Assembly: GCF_020510425.1 (NCBI RefSeq)
Contig: NZ_JAHBAH010000001.1
Location: 310,001 to 374,000, forward strand
Reading direction: 5' to 3'
DNA from: Quatrionicoccus australiensis
Lineage (GTDB): Bacteria > Pseudomonadota > Gammaproteobacteria > Burkholderiales > Rhodocyclaceae
DNA length: 64,000 nucleotides
Shown: in pieces, positions 37,278 through 46,591 of the stretch
Position numbering within the stretch: the stretch's first letter is position 1
Layout: each line of letters begins with the position of its first letter
The notes under the pieces: model-generated
What the model saw: only the letters and a program-made list of their open reading frames with translations
What the model was told of the DNA's origin: nothing
Databases searched by the model: none
Made by a program: the position numbers and the translations under genes

Positions 37278-38339
37278 TTACGACAAGGCCAGAACTGCAT
37301 GAGCATTAGCGCGGTTGGTGGTCAAAGAACCACGCCACGTCAAAGCCCAGTAGTACACATACTTGTCATAAACACGCGGCGGCTTGCGAGTCACCATGTC
37401 CTGACCATCCATCGGACGCAGGGTAAGATGCTTGGAGTTGATGAAGTAGCAACGCTTCGTCCAGCCGGTGGAAGGAGAAACGAAGCCACCGAAGTTGTCG
37501 TCAAATTCCGGACACCATTGGATTTCAATGCCCTTGAAATAGACGCCACCAACGCCGCCATCCAGCTTGCGAGCTTCTCCACCAGCGTATTGAATCTGCT
37601 GGCCGGAAAGCGTCAGGGATGCGATGTAAGCATCAATGAACGATGCACCAGCGAAGATCAGGTCAGGACGGCCGCCGTTCTTCACGCAAGCACGCCACAT
37701 CGTTTCCATTGCAGCAAGGAAAGTTGCAGCTTGTGAAGCAGTCGTCGGAGCGGTAAGGCTGGTGGATACGTTGTTACGCCAGTACGTCGACGTAGAACGA
37801 TCAATGCCGCCAACGGTGCCAGAGGTCGGGTCAAGCGCAACGATTGCATCCAGACCGGCGACGGCATCAGTAGAACTGGTGCCGTCAAGGTGCAGATACA
37901 TCGAGAACTTTTCCTCGAAACCAAGGCGCAGCGTTTCGGTGGATTCGGTCAGCAGGTTGGTAAGTTGAACTTGCTCGGCCTGAGAAGCGTTGCCGCCCTT
38001 GCCGTTGTCGTCGATGACGATACCGTTTTGGGCAAGACGATCTTCGTCAAGCGAGAAGCCATCGTGGGCAGAGCGCCACGGGAACTGTGCTTGCTCGACG
38101 GTTACGCGCTTGTTGTACGAGACAACAGACGCACCGTTGAACCATTGGAAGTTCGACTGGTAGCGATAACGAAGCTGCTCGACGATGTACTGCTTGCCGC
38201 CGGGGAAAGACTTCTTCTTGCCCATCAGGGATTTCATGAACGGACGTTCGACGGCTACCTGGTCAATCGGAGATTTCTTCATGTGGAAATCAAGTGCGAT
38301 CTTGCCAGCGTCCTGTAGCTCTTGGGCGCTAAATGCCAT
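37278..38339 (-). CDS. Major capsid protein
   Basis: 353 residues. It follows the scaffold gene and precedes the small decoration gene, the standard place of the coat protein. Visible features are an N-terminal helix, KKKSFPGGKQYIVEQLRYRY near 43-62, and a long alpha/beta body ending AVLALS. AAGGAG at 7-nt spacing favours ATG at 38339 over the TTG two codons earlier. The fold is presumably HK97-like; this is inferred from context. Confidence 0.8.
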   Translation of the reverse strand: MAFSAQELQDAGKIALDFHMKKSPIDQVAVERPFMKSLMGKKKSFPGGKQYIVEQLRYRYQSNFQWFNGASVVSYNKRVTVEQAQFPWRSAHDGFSLDEDRLAQNGIVIDDNGKGGNASQAEQVQLTNLLTESTETLRLGFEEKFSMYLHLDGTSSTDAVAGLDAIVALDPTSGTVGGIDRSTSTYWRNNVSTSLTAPTTASQAATFLAAMETMWRACVKNGGRPDLIFAGASFIDAYIASLTLSGQQIQYAGGEARKLDGGVGGVYFKGIEIQWCPEFDDNFGGFVSPSTGWTKRCYFINSKHLTLRPMDGQDMVTRKPPRVYDKYVYYWALTWRGSLTTNRANAHAVLALS

Positions 38340-38440
38340 TTTCAAGCTCCTTGGAAATTAAGGGAAAACACTCTTTCCCGCTGGCGTCGACGGGTAAATT
38401 CAGCCATACACAACATCCGATGACGACTTCGGATACGTCA

Positions 38441-38479
38441 TGCAGGCTTTATAAATTCGACTGTTCCAAGGTGATAAAT
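38441..38479 (-). promoter_or_regulatory. Late-operon promoter-like element, copy A
   Basis: Reads ATTTATCACCTTGGA, 25 bases from the T of TTTATC to TATAAA (38453-38448), then GCCTGCATG. With an 18-nt spacer, TTATCA would be the -35 and TATAAA the -10. Lies before the capsid gene, directly after a terminator. Copy B at 43184-43221 has the same spacing. Confidence 0.6.
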
Positions 38480-38481
38480 AG

Positions 38482-38510
38482 AAAAAGCCCCGAACTAGGT
38501 GAGGCTCTTT
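38482..38510 (-). terminator. Terminator between scaffold and capsid genes
   Basis: Minus strand stem AAAGAGCC/GGCTTTTT around a 13-base loop, with its T-run leading into promoter-like element A. Confidence 0.65.
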
Positions 38511-38580
38511 GTGAAACTCCATCTGCGGGAATAATCGCCTCACGGCGTCACAGGATCACTCTCCTTTCGGAGTTGCGAAC

Positions 38581-39552
38581 TTAGTTACCGTAACCCAGGC
38601 CACTTTGCAGCGCCTCAAGCATATTTGTAGGCTGACGAGCACCGGCAGACTGACCGGAGGCACGGAGCGGAGCCGGCGAAGGCGCAGCAGGCTTATGCAC
38701 TGGCATGGAAGAAATCGCCGAATACATCAGCTTTACTTGCGCGGCCCATTGGCTAGGAGGAAACTGCGCCGCAATCTCTTGCGCACGTTGCGTAATGATG
38801 CCTTCCTTGACTGCGTAATCCGGGTCACTCTTGGCCCACTCTGCGCCGAGTCGGTCAATCTCAGCAATTGCGCTCTGCCGTGCTTGAACAGATTGACGCT
38901 CCTGATTCTGGCGTTCGCTAAACTGCTGCTCGGCTTTGCGTTGAGCGTCAGCATTGGAACGGCTGCGGGCAATCTCTAGCGCGGTCGGTTCGTCCATCTG
39001 GTAAGCATTCACCCGTTCGCGAAGGTCAGGGAATTGCGACAGAGGATCAACCTGCCCAAACGGCTTGCCAGTTGCTACAGACAGTTGGCGAATCTGATCC
39101 TCAAGGATCGAGCGTGCATTGTCGAAATCACCAGAGCGGACGGCTCGGATGTATTCAAAGGTACGGGAGAAGTCTTCCGGCGTCCCGCCAGTGTCTTTCA
39201 TCAGCGTGCGGATACCATCCAGATCAGAGCGGACGGAGGTTAGCTCGGCTTCCTTTTCCTTTACCTTGGAAACGATGTTGCGGAAGCGTTCTTGAGCCTT
39301 TTTGCTGATTCCTTCCGGTGGATCGTCCTCGTTTTCCGGCGCAGCCTCTGCTTCGGCTTCCGGAGCAACTTCCGGTTCTGGTTCTGGCTCAGGCTCCGGT
39401 TCGGCGGCGGCGGCTTCCGGTTCATCCTGCTTCAAACCGTTCTGAATCGCCTCAAGCATTGATTGCGGATCATTGCTTTCTGCGGCTTCAACTTTGTCAG
39501 TTTCTACTGCTTCTTCGGTGACGGCGACCGAATCAATCACGTCGTTTTCCAT
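38581..39552 (-). CDS. Capsid scaffolding protein
   Basis: 323 residues, strongly acidic and helical, with a Glu/Pro/Ala run (about 47-75, EPEPEPEPE) and coiled-coil-like segments (KVKEKEAELTSVRSDLDGI; QFSERQNQERQSVQARQSA). Composition and place before the capsid gene fit a scaffold. A short helix is repeated at the two ends: SMLEAIQNGL near 31-40 and NMLEALQSGL near 310-319. AAGGA precedes the ATG. Confidence 0.75.
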   Translation of the reverse strand: MENDVIDSVAVTEEAVETDKVEAAESNDPQSMLEAIQNGLKQDEPEAAAAEPEPEPEPEPEVAPEAEAEAAPENEDDPPEGISKKAQERFRNIVSKVKEKEAELTSVRSDLDGIRTLMKDTGGTPEDFSRTFEYIRAVRSGDFDNARSILEDQIRQLSVATGKPFGQVDPLSQFPDLRERVNAYQMDEPTALEIARSRSNADAQRKAEQQFSERQNQERQSVQARQSAIAEIDRLGAEWAKSDPDYAVKEGIITQRAQEIAAQFPPSQWAAQVKLMYSAISSMPVHKPAAPSPAPLRASGQSAGARQPTNMLEALQSGLGYGN

Positions 39553-39579
39553 GGTAGTCCTTGGGGTTGGTGAAAATAT

Positions 39580-40008
39580 TTACTTGAGTAGCAAAGCCTC
39601 TGCCTTGCGTCTTGCAATCAGTCCGGGCAGCTTCTTTCCTCCGCCCCATACCCACTTTTGCAGCTCTTCCTGTGCGCCTTCCCAATCGCCAGCATTGACC
39701 TTTCGGCGCAATGTGCTTGCCTTGTATCTAGTGGTTCCAAGGTTGAAACAGAAGTCAGCAATGGCACTGTGCTTGTCACTGTCAAAATAGAGGACAGGCG
39801 AGAGGTTTGCCGAAGCGGTCGCAAATGTTGCCGCGTCCTGCACCATCATTGCCTCTGCAACTGGTTCAGTGATTGGCTTCATCTTTATGCTTACTTCTGG
39901 CCCTGTGTGTCCGTAACCAATCGTCGGAACACCAGCAGGGCATAAGTAAGGCTTGAGCCTCAAACCCTCAAACTTGCGAATCAGATCATTTAGCTTTTCT
40001 AAGATCAT
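39580..40008 (-). CDS. Endolysin, T4-type lysozyme (glycoside hydrolase 24)
   Basis: 142 residues. FEGLRLKPYLCPAGVPTIGYG holds the GH24 catalytic set E14-8aa-C23-5aa-T29, with Cys replacing the usual Asp, a known variant. No signal-anchor is present, so export relies on the holin genes just upstream. It overlaps the preceding 157-residue membrane protein by ATGA. Confidence 0.9.
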   Translation of the reverse strand: MILEKLNDLIRKFEGLRLKPYLCPAGVPTIGYGHTGPEVSIKMKPITEPVAEAMMVQDAATFATASANLSPVLYFDSDKHSAIADFCFNLGTTRYKASTLRRKVNAGDWEGAQEELQKWVWGGGKKLPGLIARRKAEALLLK

Positions 40009-40478
40009 TTACGGCGAAGCGTGCGATCAAGGAACCAATAAGACATCATGCTTGCAACAATCGCCTTTTCCTGCGGTCCAAAAATAGACAGGATTGCAGC
40101 AGTGTTTGTTTGTCCTTGGCTAATAAGCGCCATGTACTGGGCAATTAGTGCGCCGGTATAAAGCGCAATGCACCAGTAAAATGTAAGAATCGGCCTAACC
40201 AGCGAATTAAGCGCATCAACCCATTTAATACCCGTTTGAACTGATTGAGCCTTTGCTCCTTCAATTAGCGCCTGAATCTCAGCAACTCCGATTCCTTTGT
40301 TAGCTTCAATATCAGCCAATTGCTGTGCAGACGAAGCCTTTAATTTGTCGGCGTCAAGTTGCTTGTCAAACATTGATAGCTCATGTTTTCGCTCGTCTTT
40401 CCTATCCATCCATTTAAGGATTTCAGGTGCCATGCGAAACAATCCGCCAAATAAAGTTCCAATCAATGTCTCAATCAT
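40005..40478 (-). CDS. Putative 3TM-type phage holin
   Basis: 157 residues. An amphipathic N-terminus (MIETLIGTLFGGLFRM) is followed by a charged helical region (residues 22-80) and hydrophobic segments near 90-115 and 125-145, the layout of three-helix phage holins related to PF11351. AGGAG precedes the ATG. It lies between a small holin-like protein and the lysozyme. Confidence 0.7.
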   Translation of the reverse strand: MIETLIGTLFGGLFRMAPEILKWMDRKDERKHELSMFDKQLDADKLKASSAQQLADIEANKGIGVAEIQALIEGAKAQSVQTGIKWVDALNSLVRPILTFYWCIALYTGALIAQYMALISQGQTNTAAILSIFGPQEKAIVASMMSYWFLDRTLRRK

Positions 40479-40494
40479 GTTTTGCTCCTAGTCG

Positions 40495-40704
40495 TTAAAT
40501 CTCTTCCGATTGGATGCTAGGAAATGGAATCACGCGAGATTCAATCAGCTTCAAGTGCTGGCGCTTGTAGTACCAATTGACAACAAACGTCGCGACTGCG
40601 CATGCCATACCAACATAGGCAGCAATTTCGTTAGCAGTCAGGCCAAACACTACGGCCCCGGCAGATGCTGCGTAACTCGCAACGGTTGTCTTTGGGTCGC
40701 TCAT
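40495..40704 (-). CDS. Small holin-like membrane protein
   Basis: 69 residues with two hydrophobic helices (about 8-24 and 27-45) separated by a TANE turn and a basic, hydrophilic tail (YYKRQHLKLIESR). This matches small class II holins. Its start overlaps the end of the portal gene by ATGA. No Rz/Rz1 spanin pair was found nearby. Confidence 0.7.
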   Translation of the reverse strand: MSDPKTTVASYAASAGAVVFGLTANEIAAYVGMACAVATFVVNWYYKRQHLKLIESRVIPFPSIQSEEI

Positions 40705-42872
40705 GGCTCAATCACTACACTGGTTGCAGGCTGCGCCATCTGACACATTGCCTGATGCATCGCTTGCACCATCTCTGCAAGCTGAGAAAGGACTGCGTTC
40801 TGTGCCGCGCTTTGCTCATTCAAGCGGTTTTGAGCCTCAATCTTGGCAAGCTCGACGCGCTCATTTGATGCGATCTGTTCGCGCTTAACATCGGCATCAA
40901 TCAGCGCAGCATTCGTCTTGGCCTGTGCGTCAATGTTTGCCTTTGTTTCAGCCGTCTGCATATCAACCATGCCGGATTGCTGCTCTTGCTTGAGTTGTTC
41001 GTTTTCCTGTTGAAGCTGCTGCATCGCTTCTTGCGCCTGCTGCATCTGTTGCTGAATTTCAGGAGGAATCTGCGGCTCTTGCTCGCCTTCTTCCTTCTTC
41101 GGAATGAACGATTCAATATCAATCCGCTCATCGAACCGGCGAAGCGTTTCTTCCATGAGCTTCATCATGGTTTCTGCCATGTCGTTCTCGCCGTTCTTGC
41201 GAAGCTCCATAATCTGCGTGATGGATTGCTGAATCTGCGGAAACATCTGCGCCCACTGTTCGCGCTCTTTTGCCTTGTTCGGACGGCCAGCGGAGCCAGC
41301 ACGAATTTCCACTTGAACAAGGTCAAAAATCTGCTCTTTGCTCAATTGCGGCCAAACAGCATCAGCGCCAGCAATGCGCTGCACCTGCGGCAATGTCATT
41401 TCAAGCAAGCACAGTTCTGCGGCATACTGCGCCATCTCGGCAATCCAGTCCTCGACCACATCTTGACGCTCTGCAACGCGAGATTGCAGGCCTTGAGACA
41501 TGATTTCTGCCTCTGTGGCGGTCTTTGCCTTGTTGATTACACCCTTAGCTGCATCGCCAGCGCCAAGCACCATCTCTGCATCGCGAAGAATAGGCTGAAC
41601 GTCGTATGTATTTGGATCAATCTGCGGGTTTTGCAGGATTCCGATGTCTTTTTCAATCGGCTGCGTCGGGTCGCCTTCAATTCCAACCCATTCATTAGAA
41701 CGTCTATTGGCGAGAGCGTTAATGTCGTTATCTGTTAGGTCGCCACCCTTGCGGTAAAAGCGAACAGGCAAGTTTTCCTTGCGATGCTCTGCAAAATTGG
41801 TGCGAGTCGTGTTGTATTCGTCTTGCAACTCGCGCAACAGTTCTGCATCACTAATCGGCTCAACTCGTCCATCTACTGGATTGAACGCAAGCGCAAAAAA
41901 CGGGAAGAATCGACGGCCAATTGACGCCGGAACATACGGATCACGCGCCCATTCATCAGCACCAGCGCAAAGCGTATATACCGTATTGCTTACACGGTCC
42001 CAAACCTCGAAAACAGCGACCAAATAGGCGCGTTCGTCGTCGTTATCCTTCGACTCTCTTTTGTCGCTTCCGTACTTGAGCGATGATTTAGGAACATCCT
42101 TACCAAAAGTCTGCTCGTACTGTTCTTCGGTCATCCAGACGCGGTGCGCAATGGCCTCCGCTTGGTCGTACTGGTCGAAGTCGTAGATGGTTTCATCGAG
42201 GATAAAAATATCCTCAGTCAAAACGCGGTCAATGACGATTCCTTCAACCGTTGAAACCTCTGCCTGCTGATTCAGCGATTGAAGTTGCAGCTCAAGCTCT
42301 GCCTTTTTAGCCTCAAGCTCACAGCGCGAATCGTCATCTTCCTTGATTTCGTCAATCAGGTACTGGATGCGCTGCAAATTGTCCTGCGTATCGCTCAGTC
42401 TGTTTTCAATCAGCGGGTCGGTGCGAACATCCTTCTGCCAGCTAACCTTGGCCCATCCGATTGAAGTAGTCATCGCCGAACGAATGGCAGACTTTGCACG
42501 CTTTTTAAGCTTCGCGTCTTTGACGAACACGCGAGACAGCACAGATTGCATCGTCTTGCAGAAACCCGGAACCCAAGGAACGACATTTCCAACCGATTCA
42601 GTCGGCGTAACTGCGATTTCAGGATTTTTCGCGTAAATCTGCGGGAGAATTGCAGCGAAATTAGAGTGAATGATGTTCGTTCTGACTAGGCCAGCTTCTC
42701 CGTCGTCGCCAACATCGCCGCGAACGTATGAACGAAGCTCTTTCAGGCGCTTTTCTACGCCATCATCCTTGTGTTGTTTTAGTGCCTTCTCAAGCTTCTT
42801 TCCCCAGCGCTTAGCAAGCGCCTTCTGCTCTGGTGAAAGTTCGCTATCGTTCGCGTCTTCGGTATAGCTCAT
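40701..42872 (-). CDS. Portal protein
   Basis: 723 residues. The sequence LVRTNIIHSNFAAILPQIYAKNPEIAV and later LQDEYNTTRTNFAEHRKEN are typical of P22/podovirus-type portal proteins, which form the dodecameric DNA gate. The C-terminal 130 residues are Gln/Glu-rich coiled coil (MQQAQEAMQQLQQENEQLK), the barrel region. It overlaps its small upstream gene by ATGA. Confidence 0.88.
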   Translation of the reverse strand: MSYTEDANDSELSPEQKALAKRWGKKLEKALKQHKDDGVEKRLKELRSYVRGDVGDDGEAGLVRTNIIHSNFAAILPQIYAKNPEIAVTPTESVGNVVPWVPGFCKTMQSVLSRVFVKDAKLKKRAKSAIRSAMTTSIGWAKVSWQKDVRTDPLIENRLSDTQDNLQRIQYLIDEIKEDDDSRCELEAKKAELELQLQSLNQQAEVSTVEGIVIDRVLTEDIFILDETIYDFDQYDQAEAIAHRVWMTEEQYEQTFGKDVPKSSLKYGSDKRESKDNDDERAYLVAVFEVWDRVSNTVYTLCAGADEWARDPYVPASIGRRFFPFFALAFNPVDGRVEPISDAELLRELQDEYNTTRTNFAEHRKENLPVRFYRKGGDLTDNDINALANRRSNEWVGIEGDPTQPIEKDIGILQNPQIDPNTYDVQPILRDAEMVLGAGDAAKGVINKAKTATEAEIMSQGLQSRVAERQDVVEDWIAEMAQYAAELCLLEMTLPQVQRIAGADAVWPQLSKEQIFDLVQVEIRAGSAGRPNKAKEREQWAQMFPQIQQSITQIMELRKNGENDMAETMMKLMEETLRRFDERIDIESFIPKKEEGEQEPQIPPEIQQQMQQAQEAMQQLQQENEQLKQEQQSGMVDMQTAETKANIDAQAKTNAALIDADVKREQIASNERVELAKIEAQNRLNEQSAAQNAVLSQLAEMVQAMHQAMCQMAQPATSVVIEP

Positions 42873-43183
42873 TCAACGCCCCGCACTTCAACTTCAGATT
42901 GCAGGCCAGTGTTCGCGTCATATCTCCGAGCAGCTTCAATCGTGTCTGATAAACCTTCCTGAGCCATCGCCTCAGCCTGATTCGGCAAAGATGCACGGAC
43001 GACAATTGCATCGCCTTCTAGCGTCTTGCCATTTACCGTATATACCCAGTAATCGCGCCCTTGCTCTGCTACAACATGAGCCTCGAATGTGGCAAAAGGT
43101 GACTCCAGAGCAAGCAATTGCTCTAGATTGATCTGCGGGCGAGTAGCACTCAAGCCCTGACACACGCGCATTAGTTCGTCCAT
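42869..43183 (-). CDS. Hypothetical phage protein upstream of portal
   Basis: 104 residues, not recognised; beta strands around FATFEAHVVAEQGRDYWVYT are suggestive of a small domain. No Shine-Dalgarno is seen. The ATG lies 7 bases after the TATAAC of promoter-like element B, so a leaderless transcript is possible. Confidence 0.6.
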   Translation of the reverse strand: MDELMRVCQGLSATRPQINLEQLLALESPFATFEAHVVAEQGRDYWVYTVNGKTLEGDAIVVRASLPNQAEAMAQEGLSDTIEAARRYDANTGLQSEVEVRGVE

Positions 43184-43221
43184 GCGTGCGTTATATTTCC
43201 AGTCAATCCAAGGTGATAAAT
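43184..43221 (-). promoter_or_regulatory. Late-operon promoter-like element, copy B
   Basis: ATTTATCACCTTGGA, then 25-base spacing from TTTATC to TATAAC (43195-43190) and GCACGCATG. Same spacing and flank as copy A at 38441. It would drive portal, lysis and head genes independently of the terminase transcript. Confidence 0.6.
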
Positions 43222-43246
43222 AAAAAGGCCCACCGAAGTGAGCCTT
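43222..43246 (-). terminator. Terminator after the tailspike gene
   Basis: Minus strand stem AAGGCTCAC/GTGGGCCTT (one G-U pair) with a TTCG loop and T-run, directly followed by promoter-like element B. Confidence 0.75.
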
Positions 43247-43265
43247 GTGCAGAGAGGATGAGAAT

Positions 43266-45092
43266 TTACCAGCCGAGCGCGATCATTCGATCTGCCCAAG
43301 CGTCGGTCATTGCGCGATAGCACGCATCGTTGCCGTGGTACTGGTCAGATTGCAGGCCAGGAACTCCTGACACGGCTGATGTGCTGAGAACACCAACGGC
43401 CTCTCGAAGATCGGCCCCGGCAACGATGCGGGAATCGGCTGCCTCTAAAATTGCATCAGCAATAGCCGGGCGGAGCGTCCCGGTGTAGATCGCATCTCGG
43501 CCACCAACCGATGTGTAAATCGACAAGCCAAGCATGACTTTTTCCGCGCCATGTTCCAGCATGTATTTAGCCAGTTCGATGTGAGCGGTTTTGTAGTTTG
43601 CTCTGGAAACGCCGACGGTCGGCGAGCTATCGGTTTGCCCGAACTGAATCAAACCCCACTTGTGAGCGTAGTTCCATCCCAGCCCGATTGCGAGATGAGC
43701 GCAGTAGCCGAGCGGGTCGAAACGCGGGTGATTGCGTCCGCACACACCGACGACATCTTGTACAGTCGGTGCCCCGAGATAAACCCAAGCGATACCATCA
43801 GCGGTAGTCATGTCTGCCGTTCCGGTAGGCGCAGCAGATGCAAGTGTGCCGGTGCTGAGATTGGCGCGCCACAGCTTTCCGTCCGACAGGGCGTAGCTGC
43901 CGTTCACGTACTCGTCGCCGGATGCCCAGTTTCGAATACGGCCGACCCAGCCATCAACAATGCTGCTACCGCCGTGCGCGTCGTTATAGACGTGCATCCA
44001 GTGACCACGACGGCCCATTGTTTCGATAAGTCGCGGCCACATGCTCCGTTTCCCGGCAGCGCCGCTCGGTGCGACAGCATCGGCCTGCGGTGGGCCAAAT
44101 ACAGCAACTGCGGACGCCTTGACGCCTGAGCCTGACTCGTTGGATTGACCGGCAACAGCAAGCAGACGCAGATCGTCTTCGCGGCGGAAAACGATTTCAT
44201 TGTTGCGCAACGGGTCGAGCGGGCTATCGTGCAAACGTCGCATAATGTGCGCGACATTAAGAGGCAATGCACGCGGGGCGATCAGGTGCAGGCCTTTCAG
44301 CTTGGTTGCATAACCAGAAATCCCGGTATCGACGTTGTTGCACGGACCACCGAGGCCAACCCGATACGCAGAGCTCATCGTCATCGGCTTTGTCGCAATA
44401 CCGTAAGCAACGGTGTCGATCACCCCATCCTTGAAAAGCCACACATTGCCAGTGACTCGGTCAATGACTAGCCCAAGCGTGTGATCCGAAGAGTCGCAGA
44501 ACGTCCCGTTCGTAACCCCGAAGTTTGCAGTCGTGCCATCATCAAAACAAAGCGTCAGCTTAAGCTTACCGGCCGCAGTGGCGCCAAAATAAAAGCCTTT
44601 TGCCGTCGTGTTGCCAAACGTGAAAAGCGAAAATATTTCACTTGCCGGAGCCGCCATGTTGATAACCATCGACAAGATGCAGTTGCGCTTGGTGAAATCA
44701 ATCGACGCGACAGTGCCGGGGATCATCGCGTAAGCGTCAGTGCTTGCCGCAGTCGTCAGATAGCCAGAATTAGCCCATGCACTACCTTCCGCGTAGCTTG
44801 GGCGCAAAAAGCCGTCATTTCCCTGTCCGCTGTAGTCTTTCGGCGTGCCGGATGCTTGATCGAGCCGCAGCAGCGTGCGGTATTCGTCCCATGCGTTTCG
44901 GCCGGCGACATCGAGTTCTCCGCCAGCGCCCGAAAAACTAAGCACCCCGGTGAGTTCATCAACATCCGAAGTAACGGCCGCTTTATCATCAACGTAAAGC
45001 GTAACCAACCCCGTTGAATCATCCTCAACTACCTTGGTTGCAAAGTCCTTCTCGTTCCTCTTGTAAGTCGCATGGCGCAGCATTTTTAACAC
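43266..45092 (-). CDS. Tailspike with LamG-like and SGNH/sialate-esterase-like domains
   Basis: 608 residues. A concanavalin/LamG-type domain (about 45-265; RTLLRLDQASGTPKDYSGQGN) is followed by an esterase with LLAVAGQSNESGSG near 311-324, whose GQSN serine is the block I nucleophile, and SDQYHGND near 583 providing the D-x-x-H dyad. This fits a deacetylating tailspike acting on host surface glycans. The gene lies between terminase and portal, unusual for a receptor-binding protein, and ends in a terminator. Confidence 0.8.
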   Translation of the reverse strand: MLKMLRHATYKRNEKDFATKVVEDDSTGLVTLYVDDKAAVTSDVDELTGVLSFSGAGGELDVAGRNAWDEYRTLLRLDQASGTPKDYSGQGNDGFLRPSYAEGSAWANSGYLTTAASTDAYAMIPGTVASIDFTKRNCILSMVINMAAPASEIFSLFTFGNTTAKGFYFGATAAGKLKLTLCFDDGTTANFGVTNGTFCDSSDHTLGLVIDRVTGNVWLFKDGVIDTVAYGIATKPMTMSSAYRVGLGGPCNNVDTGISGYATKLKGLHLIAPRALPLNVAHIMRRLHDSPLDPLRNNEIVFRREDDLRLLAVAGQSNESGSGVKASAVAVFGPPQADAVAPSGAAGKRSMWPRLIETMGRRGHWMHVYNDAHGGSSIVDGWVGRIRNWASGDEYVNGSYALSDGKLWRANLSTGTLASAAPTGTADMTTADGIAWVYLGAPTVQDVVGVCGRNHPRFDPLGYCAHLAIGLGWNYAHKWGLIQFGQTDSSPTVGVSRANYKTAHIELAKYMLEHGAEKVMLGLSIYTSVGGRDAIYTGTLRPAIADAILEAADSRIVAGADLREAVGVLSTSAVSGVPGLQSDQYHGNDACYRAMTDAWADRMIALGW

Positions 45093-45142
45093 TCCAACAA
45101 TAAGTTTTCACCTATATATGCCGGAGTGCTGAACGTGAGAAA

Positions 45143-46591
45143 TTAGCGCAATGATCGGTACTTGCTAGGCGGCTTCTTCTCGTCGGTTATCTCTAGGAGA
45201 TGGGCGAATGTGCCAACCTTTGGCCGTTTATCAGCCTTCGATCCTTCTCTAATGATTGGCCTTGCCATGCAGCCATAACGCAATGCGTCAGGTCCGTGGT
45301 CTTCCTGATCACTATCAACGTCTTCCGGGTCGTGGTCGTCATGCTGCAATGCCGGAAGCGTCCGGATTAGATGAACGCAGGTTTCAAACACGTACAGCAG
45401 CGGCGTATCGTCATCATCGCCATTCAATCGGATTCTAACCTGCTCCCATCCAGCCTTCCGCTTATTGTCAGCAGAACGCCAGCGGACACCTTCTTTGCGC
45501 ATTGTCTCAGCAATAGATGGACCTCCATCCTCTGCGAATATCGCAGGGTCAGCCACGCCGAAGCCGCCTGATTCCGTGGTTTCCTTACCGTCGCGCTTCT
45601 TGATTTCCTGCGCAACTCTGTCCGATGGGAGTTTCAGCCCTTTGTTCGGCTCGCCATCCTTCATTCCGTAGTATTCGCGATAGACAATCAGCGCACCATG
45701 TTGATATTTCGCGATGCTTCCATCAGATACAGCTATCCAGTAGCAAGCAAACGGCTTTGCACTTCCCCAGTCAAACGCACGGTATCTCGTCCAGTGCATC
45801 GGAATAGTAAATGGCTTTACCACGTGCTTATCACGGCTAAATTCCGTGAAGTATGCGCCGGCTACAATCTCCCAGTCGCCATCAAGCATCGCACGAACAA
45901 GCGCCTCATTGCCAAGGCCAGATAGTTTGTCCGCATATCCTTCGTCCATCGTTGGATTGTCGTCTAAGCGTGCCGGAATGTACTGGCGAACCATGCCGCC
46001 ATCTCGCTTGTCCATCTTGCGCTTAACCAGCGGCACAACGCCATCAATGAATGTTGCCTTGACGAAGTGATGACCAATTCCGCCAGGATTAGCGCCTGCC
46101 ATTATTCTCGGGAATTGTCCTGCCCACTTGTCAGGAATCGACTTAGAGAAAGCGCCAAGACGGCAACGACCGCGCAGGAATCGGTAAATTGTCTCGCTAA
46201 AGTGCGTTAGTTCGTCAATCAAAAGTGCGTGGATTTCAGCCCCCTGATACTTGAACACATCTTTTTCATTCTGGCAGTGGCAAAGGTGAATCTTCGACCC
46301 GTTGCCGAAAATTACCTGACTATCACCAAGGTTCAACTTAACGAACCCGCTTGAAATCCACTCGCCAAGCATCGAAGGAAAGCTGCTCGGACCTTCCATG
46401 TGGTTCTTCCACAAATCAGGATAGGTGCGGCGGAATAGGTATATTTGTATTCCCGGTATATCAACAGCCCATGCAATGGCGCAGCATCGCATCAGGTGCG
46501 ATTTTCCACCTCCAGCAGCACCACCATATAGGATTTCTGTTGCATCGCTTTGGAATGCCAAAGACTGCTTTGGATGAAGCTCTAATCTCAC
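45143..46591 (-). CDS. terL: Terminase large subunit
   Basis: 482 residues. Walker A GGAAGGGKS at 23-31 and Walker B ALLIDELTHF near 125-134 give the packaging ATPase. The C-terminal nuclease part shows FDWGSAKPFACYW near 272 with a candidate metal-binding Asp, and DPAIFAEDGG later. It overlaps terS by ATGA. Confidence 0.93.
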   Translation of the reverse strand: MRLELHPKQSLAFQSDATEILYGGAAGGGKSHLMRCCAIAWAVDIPGIQIYLFRRTYPDLWKNHMEGPSSFPSMLGEWISSGFVKLNLGDSQVIFGNGSKIHLCHCQNEKDVFKYQGAEIHALLIDELTHFSETIYRFLRGRCRLGAFSKSIPDKWAGQFPRIMAGANPGGIGHHFVKATFIDGVVPLVKRKMDKRDGGMVRQYIPARLDDNPTMDEGYADKLSGLGNEALVRAMLDGDWEIVAGAYFTEFSRDKHVVKPFTIPMHWTRYRAFDWGSAKPFACYWIAVSDGSIAKYQHGALIVYREYYGMKDGEPNKGLKLPSDRVAQEIKKRDGKETTESGGFGVADPAIFAEDGGPSIAETMRKEGVRWRSADNKRKAGWEQVRIRLNGDDDDTPLLYVFETCVHLIRTLPALQHDDHDPEDVDSDQEDHGPDALRYGCMARPIIREGSKADKRPKVGTFAHLLEITDEKKPPSKYRSLR

